Part shown: positions 18,192-26,357 of the stretch, piece by piece
Layout of the letters: each line of letters opens with the position of its first letter
Position numbering within the stretch: the stretch's first letter is position 1
Assembly: GCA_964645155.1 (NCBI GenBank)
Contig: CAZYBG010000009.1
Coordinates: forward strand, 1-63,825
Direction of reading: 5' to 3'
Source of the DNA: CAZYBG01 sp964645155
Lineage (GTDB): Bacteria; Pseudomonadota; Alphaproteobacteria; Rhodobacterales; Rhodobacteraceae
DNA length: 63,825 bases
Notes under the pieces: model-generated
The model's input: only the letters and a program-made list of their open reading frames with translations
What the model was told of the DNA's origin: nothing
The model's database searches: none
Made by a program: the position numbers and the translations under genes

Positions 18192-19676
18192 ATGCCCTAC
18201 GTTCTTGCGATCGACCAGGGCACGACATCGAGCCGTGCGATCCTGTTCGATGCTGCGATGAAGGTCGCCGCGGTCGCGCAGGAGGAGTTCCCGCAGCACT
18301 ACCCCGCCTCCGGCTGGGTCGAGCACGATCCGTCGGACCTCTGGGCCACCGTCGCCGCGACCTGCCGGGCCGCGATCGAGAAGGCGGGCGCCGCGCCCGG
18401 CGAGATCGCCGCGGTCGGGATCACCAACCAGCGCGAGACGACGCTGATCTGGGACCGCGCGACAGGTCAGCCGATCCACAACGCCGTCGTCTGGCAGGAC
18501 CGCCGCACCGCCCCGTTCTGCGAGGAACTGCGGCGCGAGGGGTTCGAGGCCGAGATCACCCGGCGGACCGGGTTGCTCGCCGATCCCTATTTCTCGGGCA
18601 CCAAGGTGCGCTGGCTGCTGGAGAATGTCGAGGGCGCGCTGGCACGCGCGAAAGCCGGCGGCCTTGCCTTCGGGACGGTCGACAGCTTCCTCATCTGGAA
18701 GCTGACTGGCGGCCGGAACCATGTCACCGACGCCACCAATGCCTCGCGCACGCTCCTCTACAACATCCGCGAAGGACGCTGGGACGAGACGATCTGCGCC
18801 CGCTTCGGCATCCCGATGTCGATGCTGCCGGAAGTGCGCGATTGCGCCGCCGATTTCGGACTCACGCGGGGCGACCTCTTCGGGCGCGAGATCCCGATCC
18901 TCGGCGTCGCCGGCGACCAGCAGGCCGCGACGATCGGGCAGGCCTGCTTCCGCCCCGGCATGATGAAGTCCACCTACGGCACCGGCTGCTTCGCCGTCCT
19001 CAACACCGGCGGCACGCTGGTCGAGAGCCGCAACCGGCTGCTCGGCACCATAGCCTACCAGTTCGACGGAACGCCGACCTATGCGCTGGAAGGCTCGATC
19101 TTCGTCGCGGGCGCGGTTGTCCAGTGGCTTCGCGACGGACTGAAGATCATCCGCGAGGCGCGCGAGACGCAGCCCCTGGCCGAGACGGCCGATCCGGGGC
19201 AGAACGTGATCCTCGTGCCGGCCTTCGTGGGCCTCGGCGCGCCCTATTGGAACGCCGAATGCCGGGGCGCGATCTTCGGGCTGACGCGCAACTCCGGCCC
19301 TGCGGAGTTCGCGAGGGCGGCGCTCGAAAGCGTGGGTTTCCAGACCCGCGATCTTCTCGAGGCGATGCGGGCCGACTGGCCCGGCGCCGCCGAGGGCGTG
19401 CTGCGTGTCGATGGCGGCATGTCGGCGTCCGACTGGGCCATGCAGTTCCTCTCCGACATCATCGGCGCGCCGGTGGACCGGCCCGAGGTTCTCGAGACGA
19501 CGGCGCTTGGTGCGGCATGGCTTGCCGGGATGAAGGCCGGCCTCTACCCGGCGGCCGAGGAGTTCTCGCGCGGCTGGGCACTGGAGCGGCGCTTCGAGCC
19601 CGCGATGGCCGCGGCGGCGCGCGACGCCCGATATGCGGCGTGGAAGCGCGCCGTGGCGGCCACGCTCTGGGCATGA
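18192..19676 (+). CDS. glpK: Glycerol kinase
   Basis: GlpK phosphorylates imported glycerol to glycerol-3-phosphate, the substrate of GlpD and the likely inducer that releases GlpR. The 494-residue protein has the FGGY-kinase start AIDQGTTSSRAILFD, the substrate residues in ITNQRETTLIWDR and WQDRRT, the phosphate loop YGTGCF, and DGGMSASDW near the C-terminus. The length is normal. The 110-base gap after glpV contains the palindrome, and an AAAGGGGTGAGGGAGG site precedes the ATG. The stop overlaps the next gene (ATGA, 19673-19676). Confidence 0.96.
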   Translation: MPYVLAIDQGTTSSRAILFDAAMKVAAVAQEEFPQHYPASGWVEHDPSDLWATVAATCRAAIEKAGAAPGEIAAVGITNQRETTLIWDRATGQPIHNAVVWQDRRTAPFCEELRREGFEAEITRRTGLLADPYFSGTKVRWLLENVEGALARAKAGGLAFGTVDSFLIWKLTGGRNHVTDATNASRTLLYNIREGRWDETICARFGIPMSMLPEVRDCAADFGLTRGDLFGREIPILGVAGDQQAATIGQACFRPGMMKSTYGTGCFAVLNTGGTLVESRNRLLGTIAYQFDGTPTYALEGSIFVAGAVVQWLRDGLKIIREARETQPLAETADPGQNVILVPAFVGLGAPYWNAECRGAIFGLTRNSGPAEFARAALESVGFQTRDLLEAMRADWPGAAEGVLRVDGGMSASDWAMQFLSDIIGAPVDRPEVLETTALGAAWLAGMKAGLYPAAEEFSRGWALERRFEPAMAAAARDARYAAWKRAVAATLWA

Positions 19677-20815
19677 TCGCCGCCTTCGCGATCCACGCGC
19701 CGTCCCGCATACTCTTCGGGCGCGGCCGTGCGGCCGAGGCGGCCGGGCTCGTCGCGGCGATGGGCCGGCGGCTGCTGGTGGTCCACGGTGCGGATGCGGG
19801 CCGGGCGCAGTGGCTTCTCGATGGTCTCGCGGCCACGGGGGCGGCAGCGCTCGGCCATCCCGCGCGCGGCGAGCCGACGCTCGAGACACTCGGGGAGGCC
19901 GTGGCGGTGGCGCGCAGGTTTCGGGCCGACGCCGTCGCCGCGCTCGGCGGCGGCGCGGCGATCGACCTCGGCAAGGCGGTCGCCGCGCTGGCGCCGGCGG
20001 CGGCCGATCCGATGGATCACCTCGAGGTCGTGGGGCGCGGCCTGCCGCTCGCCGCCGCTCCGCTGCCCTTCGCCGCGATCCCGACGACCGCCGGGACCGG
20101 CGCCGAGGCGACGCGGAACGCGGTGATCGGCGTGCCTGCGGCGGGCCGCAAGGTGAGCCTGCGCGATGACCGGATGATCGCGCGGCTGGCCGTGATCGAC
20201 CCGGCCCTCGCGGAAGGCGCACCCCGCGGGGTCACCCTCGCCTCCGGCCTCGACGCGCTGACCCAGGTGATCGAGCCCTATCTGTCGACCCGCGCCAGCC
20301 CCTACACCGACGCGCTCTGCGAGGCGGCGATCCCCGCCGGCCTGTCCGCCCTGCGCCAGCTGATGGAGCGGGAGGACCACGGTTCGCGCGACGCGATGGC
20401 GTGGGTCGCGCTGTCCGGCGGGCTTGCGCTCGGCAATGCGGGGCTCGGGGCCGTCCACGGGCTTGCCGGCGTCGCGGGTGGGCTGGTCGGCGCCCCGCAT
20501 GGCGCACTCTGCGGCGCGTTGCTGCCGCATGTGCTGCGGCTTCATGCCGGCCGCCTGGCCGAGGCTTCCGAGGCCGGGCGCCGGCTTGGTACGGTGCGCC
20601 GGATGCTCGCCGCCGCGTTCGATGCGGCGGACGGCATCGCCGCCCTCGAGCACTGGATGCATGCCGCCGGCCTGCCGCGGCTCTCCGCGCTCGGCCTCGG
20701 TGCCGACCGCCATGCCGCCGTCGCCGCGGCCGCCTGCGCCTCGTCCTCGATGAAGTCGGACCCGAGCCAGCCGACGGCAGAGGAGCTCGGGCGCCTGCTC
20801 GCCGCCGCCGGCTGA
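19673..20815 (+). CDS. Iron-containing alcohol dehydrogenase, last gene of the glycerol operon
   Basis: This 380-residue enzyme of the group III metal-dependent alcohol dehydrogenases is translationally coupled to glpK through ATGA. The dinucleotide loop GGGAAIDLGKA and TTAGTGAEATRNAVI are present. The metal histidines sit in AVHGLAGVAGG and GAPHGALCGALL. The family includes 1,3-propanediol dehydrogenase, lactaldehyde reductase and maleylacetate reductase, and the sequence does not separate them with confidence. Its place at the end of a glycerol operon suggests action on a C3 alcohol or aldehyde linked to glycerol. True glycerol dehydrogenase (GldA) is a different branch. Substrate unassigned. 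Confidence 0.85.
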   Translation: MIAAFAIHAPSRILFGRGRAAEAAGLVAAMGRRLLVVHGADAGRAQWLLDGLAATGAAALGHPARGEPTLETLGEAVAVARRFRADAVAALGGGAAIDLGKAVAALAPAAADPMDHLEVVGRGLPLAAAPLPFAAIPTTAGTGAEATRNAVIGVPAAGRKVSLRDDRMIARLAVIDPALAEGAPRGVTLASGLDALTQVIEPYLSTRASPYTDALCEAAIPAGLSALRQLMEREDHGSRDAMAWVALSGGLALGNAGLGAVHGLAGVAGGLVGAPHGALCGALLPHVLRLHAGRLAEASEAGRRLGTVRRMLAAAFDAADGIAALEHWMHAAGLPRLSALGLGADRHAAVAAAACASSSMKSDPSQPTAEELGRLLAAAG

Positions 20816-20821
20816 ACGCCG

Positions 20822-21181
20822 TCAGATCCCCAGGTCGAACTCCGCCTCGAACGCTTCGAGGTGCAGCCGGGCCATTCCGGGATTGGTCCTGGTGCGATCG
20901 ACCGACAGGTAGAGAAAGAGATCGGAGTTCTGCCCGAGTGGCCGGATGAGGTGAATCTGGTTGCCGAGCGTGATCATGATGTCCTCGACATCGGGCGAGA
21001 GCCCGACCCCCTCGATCGCATCGCGCTCGCTGCGGACGACCTTCGCGTAGAGCGCCGAGACCGCCTCGAGGTCGAGGCCGCCGCCACCCTGCGAGGCAAG
21101 CATCAGGCCGGTTTCGGTATCGACAAGGCACGCGGACACGAAGCCCGCGATCTCGGAAATCCTCGAAAGGTCCGCAGCCAT
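20822..21181 (-). CDS. Roadblock/LC7-domain protein
   Basis: This 119-residue single-domain protein fits the roadblock/LC7 (MglB-like) fold. It has an N-terminal helix (LSRISEIAGF), a strand pair around ACLVDTETGLMLASQGGG, a central helix (LEAVSALYAKVVRSERDAI), then DIMITLGNQIHLIRPL and LFLYLSVDRTRTNPGMARL. The ITLGxQxHLIRPL block is typical of bacterial roadblock proteins. In other bacteria this fold dimerises and regulates Ras-like GTPases, as MglB does for MglA. Here it is the last gene after two dynamin-type GTPases, 96 bases downstream of the nearer one. No small Ras-like GTPase is nearby, so a dynamin-type partner is the inference. It converges on the alcohol dehydrogenase with a six-base gap. 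Confidence 0.8.
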   Translation of the reverse strand: MAADLSRISEIAGFVSACLVDTETGLMLASQGGGGLDLEAVSALYAKVVRSERDAIEGVGLSPDVEDIMITLGNQIHLIRPLGQNSDLFLYLSVDRTRTNPGMARLHLEAFEAEFDLGI

Positions 21182-21277
21182 GTCAGGCGCCTTTCAGCTT
21201 GTCCCCGGCGGGCAGCCGCTGCGCGCGGGGGGCCGCGCGGGGTACCGCGGTGTCCTGACCTAGCGATCTATCGAAGA

Positions 21278-23458
21278 TTAGGCAAGCCGCCGCCAGCCGC
21301 TCCCCGGCGCACCGTCATGCGGCCCCGGCGCGTCGTCGTCATCCTCGATCCCGTCGAGGTCATCGTCCCAGCCCGACGCGGCGGCGAAGCCCTCGTGGGC
21401 GGCAGCCTCGTCGGCCCCGGCCGACTCCTCCGGCGACGCTTCGAGGCCGGCTGCCGCAGCGGCCAGCAGGGCGGCCTCGGCGCCGGGCTCCTCGCCCTGG
21501 TAGAGTTCGACAAGGAACGCATCGATCATCGCCACCACGTCGGCGCCGGTCGGCGCGGCGGGGTAACGTGCGGCGATCTCGCGCCAGACCGCCACCGGCC
21601 GCGCAGGCTCGCCCGCCGGTTCGGCCCGATCGCGCGCCCGAAGGACATAGGGCGCGGTACTCCTCCGGAGGTCATCCGCGGCGCCGCCTTCGATGGCCGG
21701 AAGCCCGGCCTCGGGCGGCTCCGGCGCGCTCGCGGCCAACTCGGCCGGCGCGTCGGCCTCCACCTCGTCCTGCGCGGCAAGGAGAGCCTCGTCGGCGAGG
21801 GCCAAGTCCAGCTCGGCTTCGACCAGATCGGCCTCGGAAAGCTCCGCGGCATCCTCGCCGTCGGCCAGGTCGTCGGCCGCCGCGGCCGCCAGCAGATCCC
21901 CGGCCGGCTCGGGCGCATCCTCCGCCGCCTCGATCGCGACATCCGGTGCCTCGTCCTCGAGACTGTCCTCCATGTCATCGGTCATGGCGGGCGCCGCAAG
22001 GTCCGCCGTCTCCGCTTCTGCGTCCGCTTCCGCGGTGGTCTCGGCGGGCTCCTCCGCCTCGGCCTCGAAGGCATGCATCATGTCGTCTTCGTCGTCTGCC
22101 GCCTCGGGCTCCGGCTCCACCATCGACGCGGCCCCGGCCTCCGCCGAAACCTCGATTCCGATCTCCTTGGGCAGGTCCTCGCCGCCCGCGCCGGCCCCAT
22201 CCTGGAGATCGGACCGCAGCGGCGCGCCGAACCGGATCACCTCGGCGCCGCGCGACGGCGGCGCCGCATCGAGGATCTCGGCATCCTCGACCTCGATCTC
22301 GAATGCCGGCGGCGCGGTCACGCCGGCCGTGACGGGGGCGTCGGCCTCCGGGCCCGTGTCCTCGACGATCTCCATCGCCGAGGACAGATCCTCGACCATC
22401 GGCTCATCCGCGGCCTCGGGCTCCGGCGCGGCAGCATCTGCCGGCCGCGCATCGGGCCGGGCCATCAGCGTATCGCGCACTAACGGCGGGAAAGCGCCCG
22501 GCGCCGGCCCGGTGGCCTCCATCGCGTCGCTCGCGCGCTGCAGCCAGTCATCGACATCCTCGGGGCTCGGCCGTTCGGCCCGGCGCGGCCGTTCGCCCGC
22601 GGGGCGGACCGGGCGGGTCGGCATCAGGCCCGCCTGGCCGGCCGCCTTGGCCGAGGCGAGCCGGGCGGCGTCCGACCCTTCGACGACGTAGCGTTCGAAC
22701 ATCGTGGCCCGTTCGGCGTAGACGGCCTGGAACCTCTCGCCCAGCCGCCCCAGAAGGTTGGCCGCACCGCTCGCCTCCCAGAGGGGCGAGGTCTCGGCGT
22801 CGCCCAGCTCGGCGCGGGCGCGCACCGCCTCGGGCGTCGACATGAAGACGGTGCCGCTGAACAGGCCTGCGGTCTCGCGGTTGAGCCGGCGGGCGACCTT
22901 GTCGCGGTCGGCCTGCAGGGTGAGCTTGTCGGCGCGGGTCACGACCAAGAGGCTGTGCTTCTGCAGCCGCTCGGGCAGCGACAGCCAGGCCCCGCGCTCG
23001 GTCTCGCGCCAGGCCTGCGTGGCGGTGGTGCACCACAGCACCAGGTTCGACTGCGACGCCGCCATCCGCCAGCTGTCGCGGGCGAGGTTCGGGTCGGAAA
23101 TGCCGGGCGTGTCGATGACGTCGCAATGCTCGAGAAGCTCGGAATTGGTGTAGATCCGCGCATAGCGCGCCTCGATCGGCACCCGCGCGAGGTCGGCTAT
23201 GTCCATCTCGTGCCGGTTGCCGGCCTCGTCGATCCAGTGGCAGTCGCCCCGCCCGTAGGTGAACCATACCGGCGGCAGTTCGGTCGCGATCGCCTTGGTC
23301 GGCAGCAGGTCCTCGCCGATCAGGAAGTTGAGCAGCGTCGACTTGCCGGCGCTGAACTCGCCCATGAGCGCGACGCAGGGCTTGCGCTCCGACCAGCGCT
23401 TCAGCCGATCGTGCCTTGCCGGCGATACGATGCGCATCTCGTTGCGATCATAGGCCAT
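21278..23458 (-). CDS. Dynamin-type GTPase with a long acidic C-terminal tail
   Basis: This 726-residue protein has an N-terminal GTPase domain of about 260 residues. G1 is GEFSAGKST (33-41), a candidate G2 threonine is near 54-59, G3 is DTPG (116-119) and G4 is TRAD (174-177). GEFSAGKSTLLN is the form seen in bacterial dynamins. From about residue 270 the chain becomes Pro/Ala/Glu/Asp-rich, low in complexity and strongly acidic, to about residue 580, then has a few helical stretches. No transmembrane helix is visible, and the usual helical stalk is not obvious. The ATG follows AGGGAGAA and lies 12 bases after the other GTPase gene. Membrane remodelling or scaffolding is inferred from the family only. 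Confidence 0.8.
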   Translation of the reverse strand: MAYDRNEMRIVSPARHDRLKRWSERKPCVALMGEFSAGKSTLLNFLIGEDLLPTKAIATELPPVWFTYGRGDCHWIDEAGNRHEMDIADLARVPIEARYARIYTNSELLEHCDVIDTPGISDPNLARDSWRMAASQSNLVLWCTTATQAWRETERGAWLSLPERLQKHSLLVVTRADKLTLQADRDKVARRLNRETAGLFSGTVFMSTPEAVRARAELGDAETSPLWEASGAANLLGRLGERFQAVYAERATMFERYVVEGSDAARLASAKAAGQAGLMPTRPVRPAGERPRRAERPSPEDVDDWLQRASDAMEATGPAPGAFPPLVRDTLMARPDARPADAAAPEPEAADEPMVEDLSSAMEIVEDTGPEADAPVTAGVTAPPAFEIEVEDAEILDAAPPSRGAEVIRFGAPLRSDLQDGAGAGGEDLPKEIGIEVSAEAGAASMVEPEPEAADDEDDMMHAFEAEAEEPAETTAEADAEAETADLAAPAMTDDMEDSLEDEAPDVAIEAAEDAPEPAGDLLAAAAADDLADGEDAAELSEADLVEAELDLALADEALLAAQDEVEADAPAELAASAPEPPEAGLPAIEGGAADDLRRSTAPYVLRARDRAEPAGEPARPVAVWREIAARYPAAPTGADVVAMIDAFLVELYQGEEPGAEAALLAAAAAGLEASPEESAGADEAAAHEGFAAASGWDDDLDGIEDDDDAPGPHDGAPGSGWRRLA

Positions 23459-23470
23459 GTCCGGTTCTCC

Positions 23471-25597
23471 CTAGCTCCGCACGGCCGCGGCCGTCTCCGC
23501 ATCGTGACCGCCGAGAATGTTGATGGCCGTCTCGAGCGCGGCAGTGCGCTCGGCACGTTCCTTCTCGCCCATCGCCTCGCTCAGCTTCTCCTTGTCGACC
23601 GAGCCCGACTTGGCGATCTCGATCAGCGCCTCCGTATGGTCTTCGAGGAATTCCGACAGCGCGCTGCGCAACGCCTCATTGACTGCGACGACCTGCTGGT
23701 CCTCGATCTCGCTCACGATGGCCGAGGTCTCGGAGGCGATCAGCGCCCTGTACTCGCCGGCGAAGGCCTCCGCGCCGCGGCGCGAGCGCATCCAGCGCTT
23801 CCACCACGAGGCCTGGAGGTCGACGACAATGGTCTTGCCGATCGCGACCGGCGGCGGCACCGCGGGGGCCATCGGGCTTTCCAGCTGCAATTCGCTCGCC
23901 GGCGGCCCCAGCAGCTCCTTGTAGACGCCGAGCACCTCCTTCGAGGCGCGGCTCAGGATCGACTGTGCCAGGCCGCGAGTCGCGCGGCCGAAGTTGAGGT
24001 AGGCGACGCGCAGCTGCATCCTGAGGCGCATCGGGTCGCATTCCCACTGGCCCTCGGTGCCGTAGATCGCGATGTGCTGCACCATCGCCGCCACGGTGCT
24101 GTCGACGAAGCCTTCGTTCGCGCTTCTCATCCGCGACTTGAGGTCGGTGATGATGGCGCTCATCTCGCGGTCAAGCTCGGTCTGCAGCCCGCGCGACAGC
24201 GTCTGCATCTTGCTCTTCACGTCGCCCGGGCGGAGCAGGACGGTCGCGCTGCCGTCGAACTGCATGCCGCCGGCCATGTTCGTCGCCAGCGCCTGCGAGA
24301 CGATGTTGCGGACCTGCTTGCGCGACTTGACGAGTGCCCGGTTCGCGGCGCCCTCGGCGACCCGTTCGCCGATCGCCCCGATCAGGGCAGGCAGCCCCGA
24401 GAGCGACCAGGCGTACTCCACCTCGTCGCCGGGGTCGTCGATGCCCGCCGCGCTTGCCCAGTCGAGCAGCGTCTCGACGCTTGCGGGAGACAGGCTGTCG
24501 AGGTTGCGCTGGAGCGCGGCCTCGGCCCATTTCGCGCTGCCGAACACGATCTCGGCGGTGCCGCCGACGCCGTGCCGGGCAAGCGTGCCCTGCAGCGAGT
24601 CGCGGATCTCCGTCACCTGCGTGCTCGGCCGCTCGAGCTCGTCGATGCGGTTGACGAAGATCACGACCTGCCGCTTCTCGAGCGTCGAGAGCAGCCGGAT
24701 CAGCGCCAGGTCGACGGTGTTCAGCGCCTGGTTGGCCGACAGGATCACGACGCAGAGCTCGGTGTTGCGTACCACGCGCAGCGTGATCTGCTCGCGCATC
24801 AGGAACGGGTCGTTGACGCCGGGCGTATCCTGGATCGACAGCGCGATCGGGTATTGCGGGATGTCGACGTAGAGGTCGGCCGAGCGCGTCAGGTCGGCGA
24901 AGCGGCCCTGCTTGTTCGAGATGACATCGGGGTCGTCGGGATCGCCGAGGCAGACATAACGCTCGATCAGCGCGGTATCGAGCCGGTCGTAGTTGTGCCG
25001 CTGGCCCAGCAGCAGCTCGAAGTTCTTGCCGAGCCGCTCCTGCGTCTTGCGGCGGACCTCCTGGATCTGCCGCTCGATCTCGCGAAGCTCCTCGGAGGCG
25101 CCGGCGCGGTTCGCCATCTCGCCCAGCCGGCCGCCGCCGCGGACCAGCCGGTCCCACTCGCCCTTGTCGAAGAACCGGAACTCGGCGCGGGTGTTGCGCG
25201 GCGCCGGCTTGTTCAGGTGCAGGGTGGTTACGACCGAGGTCCAGGGGTTGACGTCGGAGGGCAGCAGCCCCGGCCAGCCGGCCAGCACGTTGATGAGCGC
25301 GGTCTTGCCCGCCTTCACCTGCCCGACGATCGTGACGATCGCCGAGAACTCGGCGAGTTGCGATTCGATCACCTGCAGCCGGCGGAGCGAGCGGTCGTCG
25401 AGCGACCCGCTGATGCCCGACATCAGCCCGCGCAGCTCGTCGAACTGCTGCCTGACCGTGGCAAGCGGCTCGGTTCCCATCTTCATGAGGGGGCTGGCCG
25501 AGGCTCTGGCCGAATCCATGTCCGGGTGTTCGGTCTGCATGTCCATCATCCGCTTCGGGCCCGTCGCCCAGAGAAAACTCTTTCCGCCCTCCGGCAC
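23471..25597 (-). CDS. Dynamin-type GTPase with helical stalk
   Basis: This protein of about 708 residues has a GTPase domain with G1 GQVKAGKT (92-99), G3 DTPG (257-260) and G4 NRID (316-319). A charged helical insert (about 150-200) lies between G1 and G3. The C-terminal half is helical, like a dynamin stalk. It includes an amphipathic, Trp-rich patch SWWKRWMRSRRG near residue 600 that could touch membrane. Unlike the next gene, it has no acidic tail, so the pair is asymmetric, as in other tandem bacterial dynamins. The start is uncertain: GTG at 25597 is three bases after the upstream stop but has no ribosome site, and ATGs at 25549, 25546 and 25540 are alternatives. Confidence 0.8.
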   Translation of the reverse strand: MPEGGKSFLWATGPKRMMDMQTEHPDMDSARASASPLMKMGTEPLATVRQQFDELRGLMSGISGSLDDRSLRRLQVIESQLAEFSAIVTIVGQVKAGKTALINVLAGWPGLLPSDVNPWTSVVTTLHLNKPAPRNTRAEFRFFDKGEWDRLVRGGGRLGEMANRAGASEELREIERQIQEVRRKTQERLGKNFELLLGQRHNYDRLDTALIERYVCLGDPDDPDVISNKQGRFADLTRSADLYVDIPQYPIALSIQDTPGVNDPFLMREQITLRVVRNTELCVVILSANQALNTVDLALIRLLSTLEKRQVVIFVNRIDELERPSTQVTEIRDSLQGTLARHGVGGTAEIVFGSAKWAEAALQRNLDSLSPASVETLLDWASAAGIDDPGDEVEYAWSLSGLPALIGAIGERVAEGAANRALVKSRKQVRNIVSQALATNMAGGMQFDGSATVLLRPGDVKSKMQTLSRGLQTELDREMSAIITDLKSRMRSANEGFVDSTVAAMVQHIAIYGTEGQWECDPMRLRMQLRVAYLNFGRATRGLAQSILSRASKEVLGVYKELLGPPASELQLESPMAPAVPPPVAIGKTIVVDLQASWWKRWMRSRRGAEAFAGEYRALIASETSAIVSEIEDQQVVAVNEALRSALSEFLEDHTEALIEIAKSGSVDKEKLSEAMGEKERAERTAALETAINILGGHDAETAAAVRS

Positions 25598-25600
25598 CGA

Positions 25601-26038
25601 TCAGGCCGCATCGGAGGGCTCCGACGACTCTCCCTTAACATTTTCAAGGGCTTCATACGACGCCGTAATTTCTGCAAGTGCTTCCGTCACTTTCAGGGCG
25701 GCAAGCGCAAGCCGGCAGCCCTCCTGGTCGAGCAGCACTTCGGTCCCCCGCGGCTCGACCAGCACGGCCAGCCTGTAGCCGTCGTCCTGGCGCAGGTCGA
25801 CAAGGGCGCAGGCCTTGCGGACGCTCAGCGTCTCATCGCGACTCTTGGTCCAGCGGCTGTCGGCGATCAGCGCCTCGCCGAAGTCGGCGTGCTCGATCAG
25901 CAGGCAGGTTCCGCGCCCGTCGATCTGCCGCCCAAGAGACCGCAGCGACCGCGACAGCCTGCTCGACCGCCGTGCGAGTTCCGCCTCGACGCTGTCGAGG
26001 CAGCCGCTCGTCGGCAGTTGCGGCGCGTGCTGTTCCAT
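25601..26038 (-). CDS. Unknown 145-residue protein, first gene of the dynamin/roadblock operon
   Basis: I do not recognise this family. From the ATG at 26038 it encodes 145 residues. Residues 14-35 (about SVEAELARRSSRLSRSLRSLG) look helical and basic and could form a coiled coil. A mixed alpha/beta core follows (GTCLLIEHADFGEAL, ALVDLRQDDGYRLAVLVEPRGTEVLL), then a helix and an acidic tail. There is no signal peptide or membrane span. The frame is open upstream to 26443, but that extension is basic, Cys-containing and overlaps the end of meaB, so I reject it. GAGGGG just before the ATG is a close-set ribosome site. Three to four bases separate it from the GTPase gene, implying one operon. Confidence 0.65.
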   Translation of the reverse strand: MEQHAPQLPTSGCLDSVEAELARRSSRLSRSLRSLGRQIDGRGTCLLIEHADFGEALIADSRWTKSRDETLSVRKACALVDLRQDDGYRLAVLVEPRGTEVLLDQEGCRLALAALKVTEALAEITASYEALENVKGESSEPSDAA

Positions 26039-26357
26039 ACCCCTCGTCACCCGATCCTCAACAATCCCGTTGCGGAGCGAACACCGTTTCGGTCGACCAG
26101 CCCCCACCTGCGGATATGGACCGATTCTCGAAAGGCGCACTTTCCCGAGGCTTTGGTAACGACGGAACGGCGCGGTAGTTTGTTTGGAATCGAGCGCAAA
26201 TACGGCAACCACGAACAAACCATAGGAGAACAGCGAAACAAAGCTCCCCGCACCACACCGGAGGTTGCCTTGTGGATAACGTATGCCATGCGCGGCGAGG
26301 GCGGTGTTGGCCTCCGGTTTGCCACAATCCGGCCGGGATTTCGACACGAACGACCCG
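26039..26357. promoter_or_regulatory. 319-base upstream region of the dynamin/roadblock operon
   Basis: This is the only stretch over 300 bases without a gene, and it is clearly less GC-rich than its neighbours. It holds two GANTC sites, GATTC at 26123-26127 and GAATC at 26187-26191. It also holds an exact DnaA-box sequence (TTATCCACA on the minus strand, 26271-26279) and an inverted repeat GTTTGTT (26178-26184) / AACAAAC (26214-26220). It should contain the operon promoter, but no convincing -35/-10 pair was found. Short open frames inside it look spurious. Confidence 0.5.

Noticed and set aside
26271..26279. DnaA box as a replication origin
   Set aside because: A single box without an AT-rich unwinding region, clustered boxes or origin-associated genes does not make an origin.
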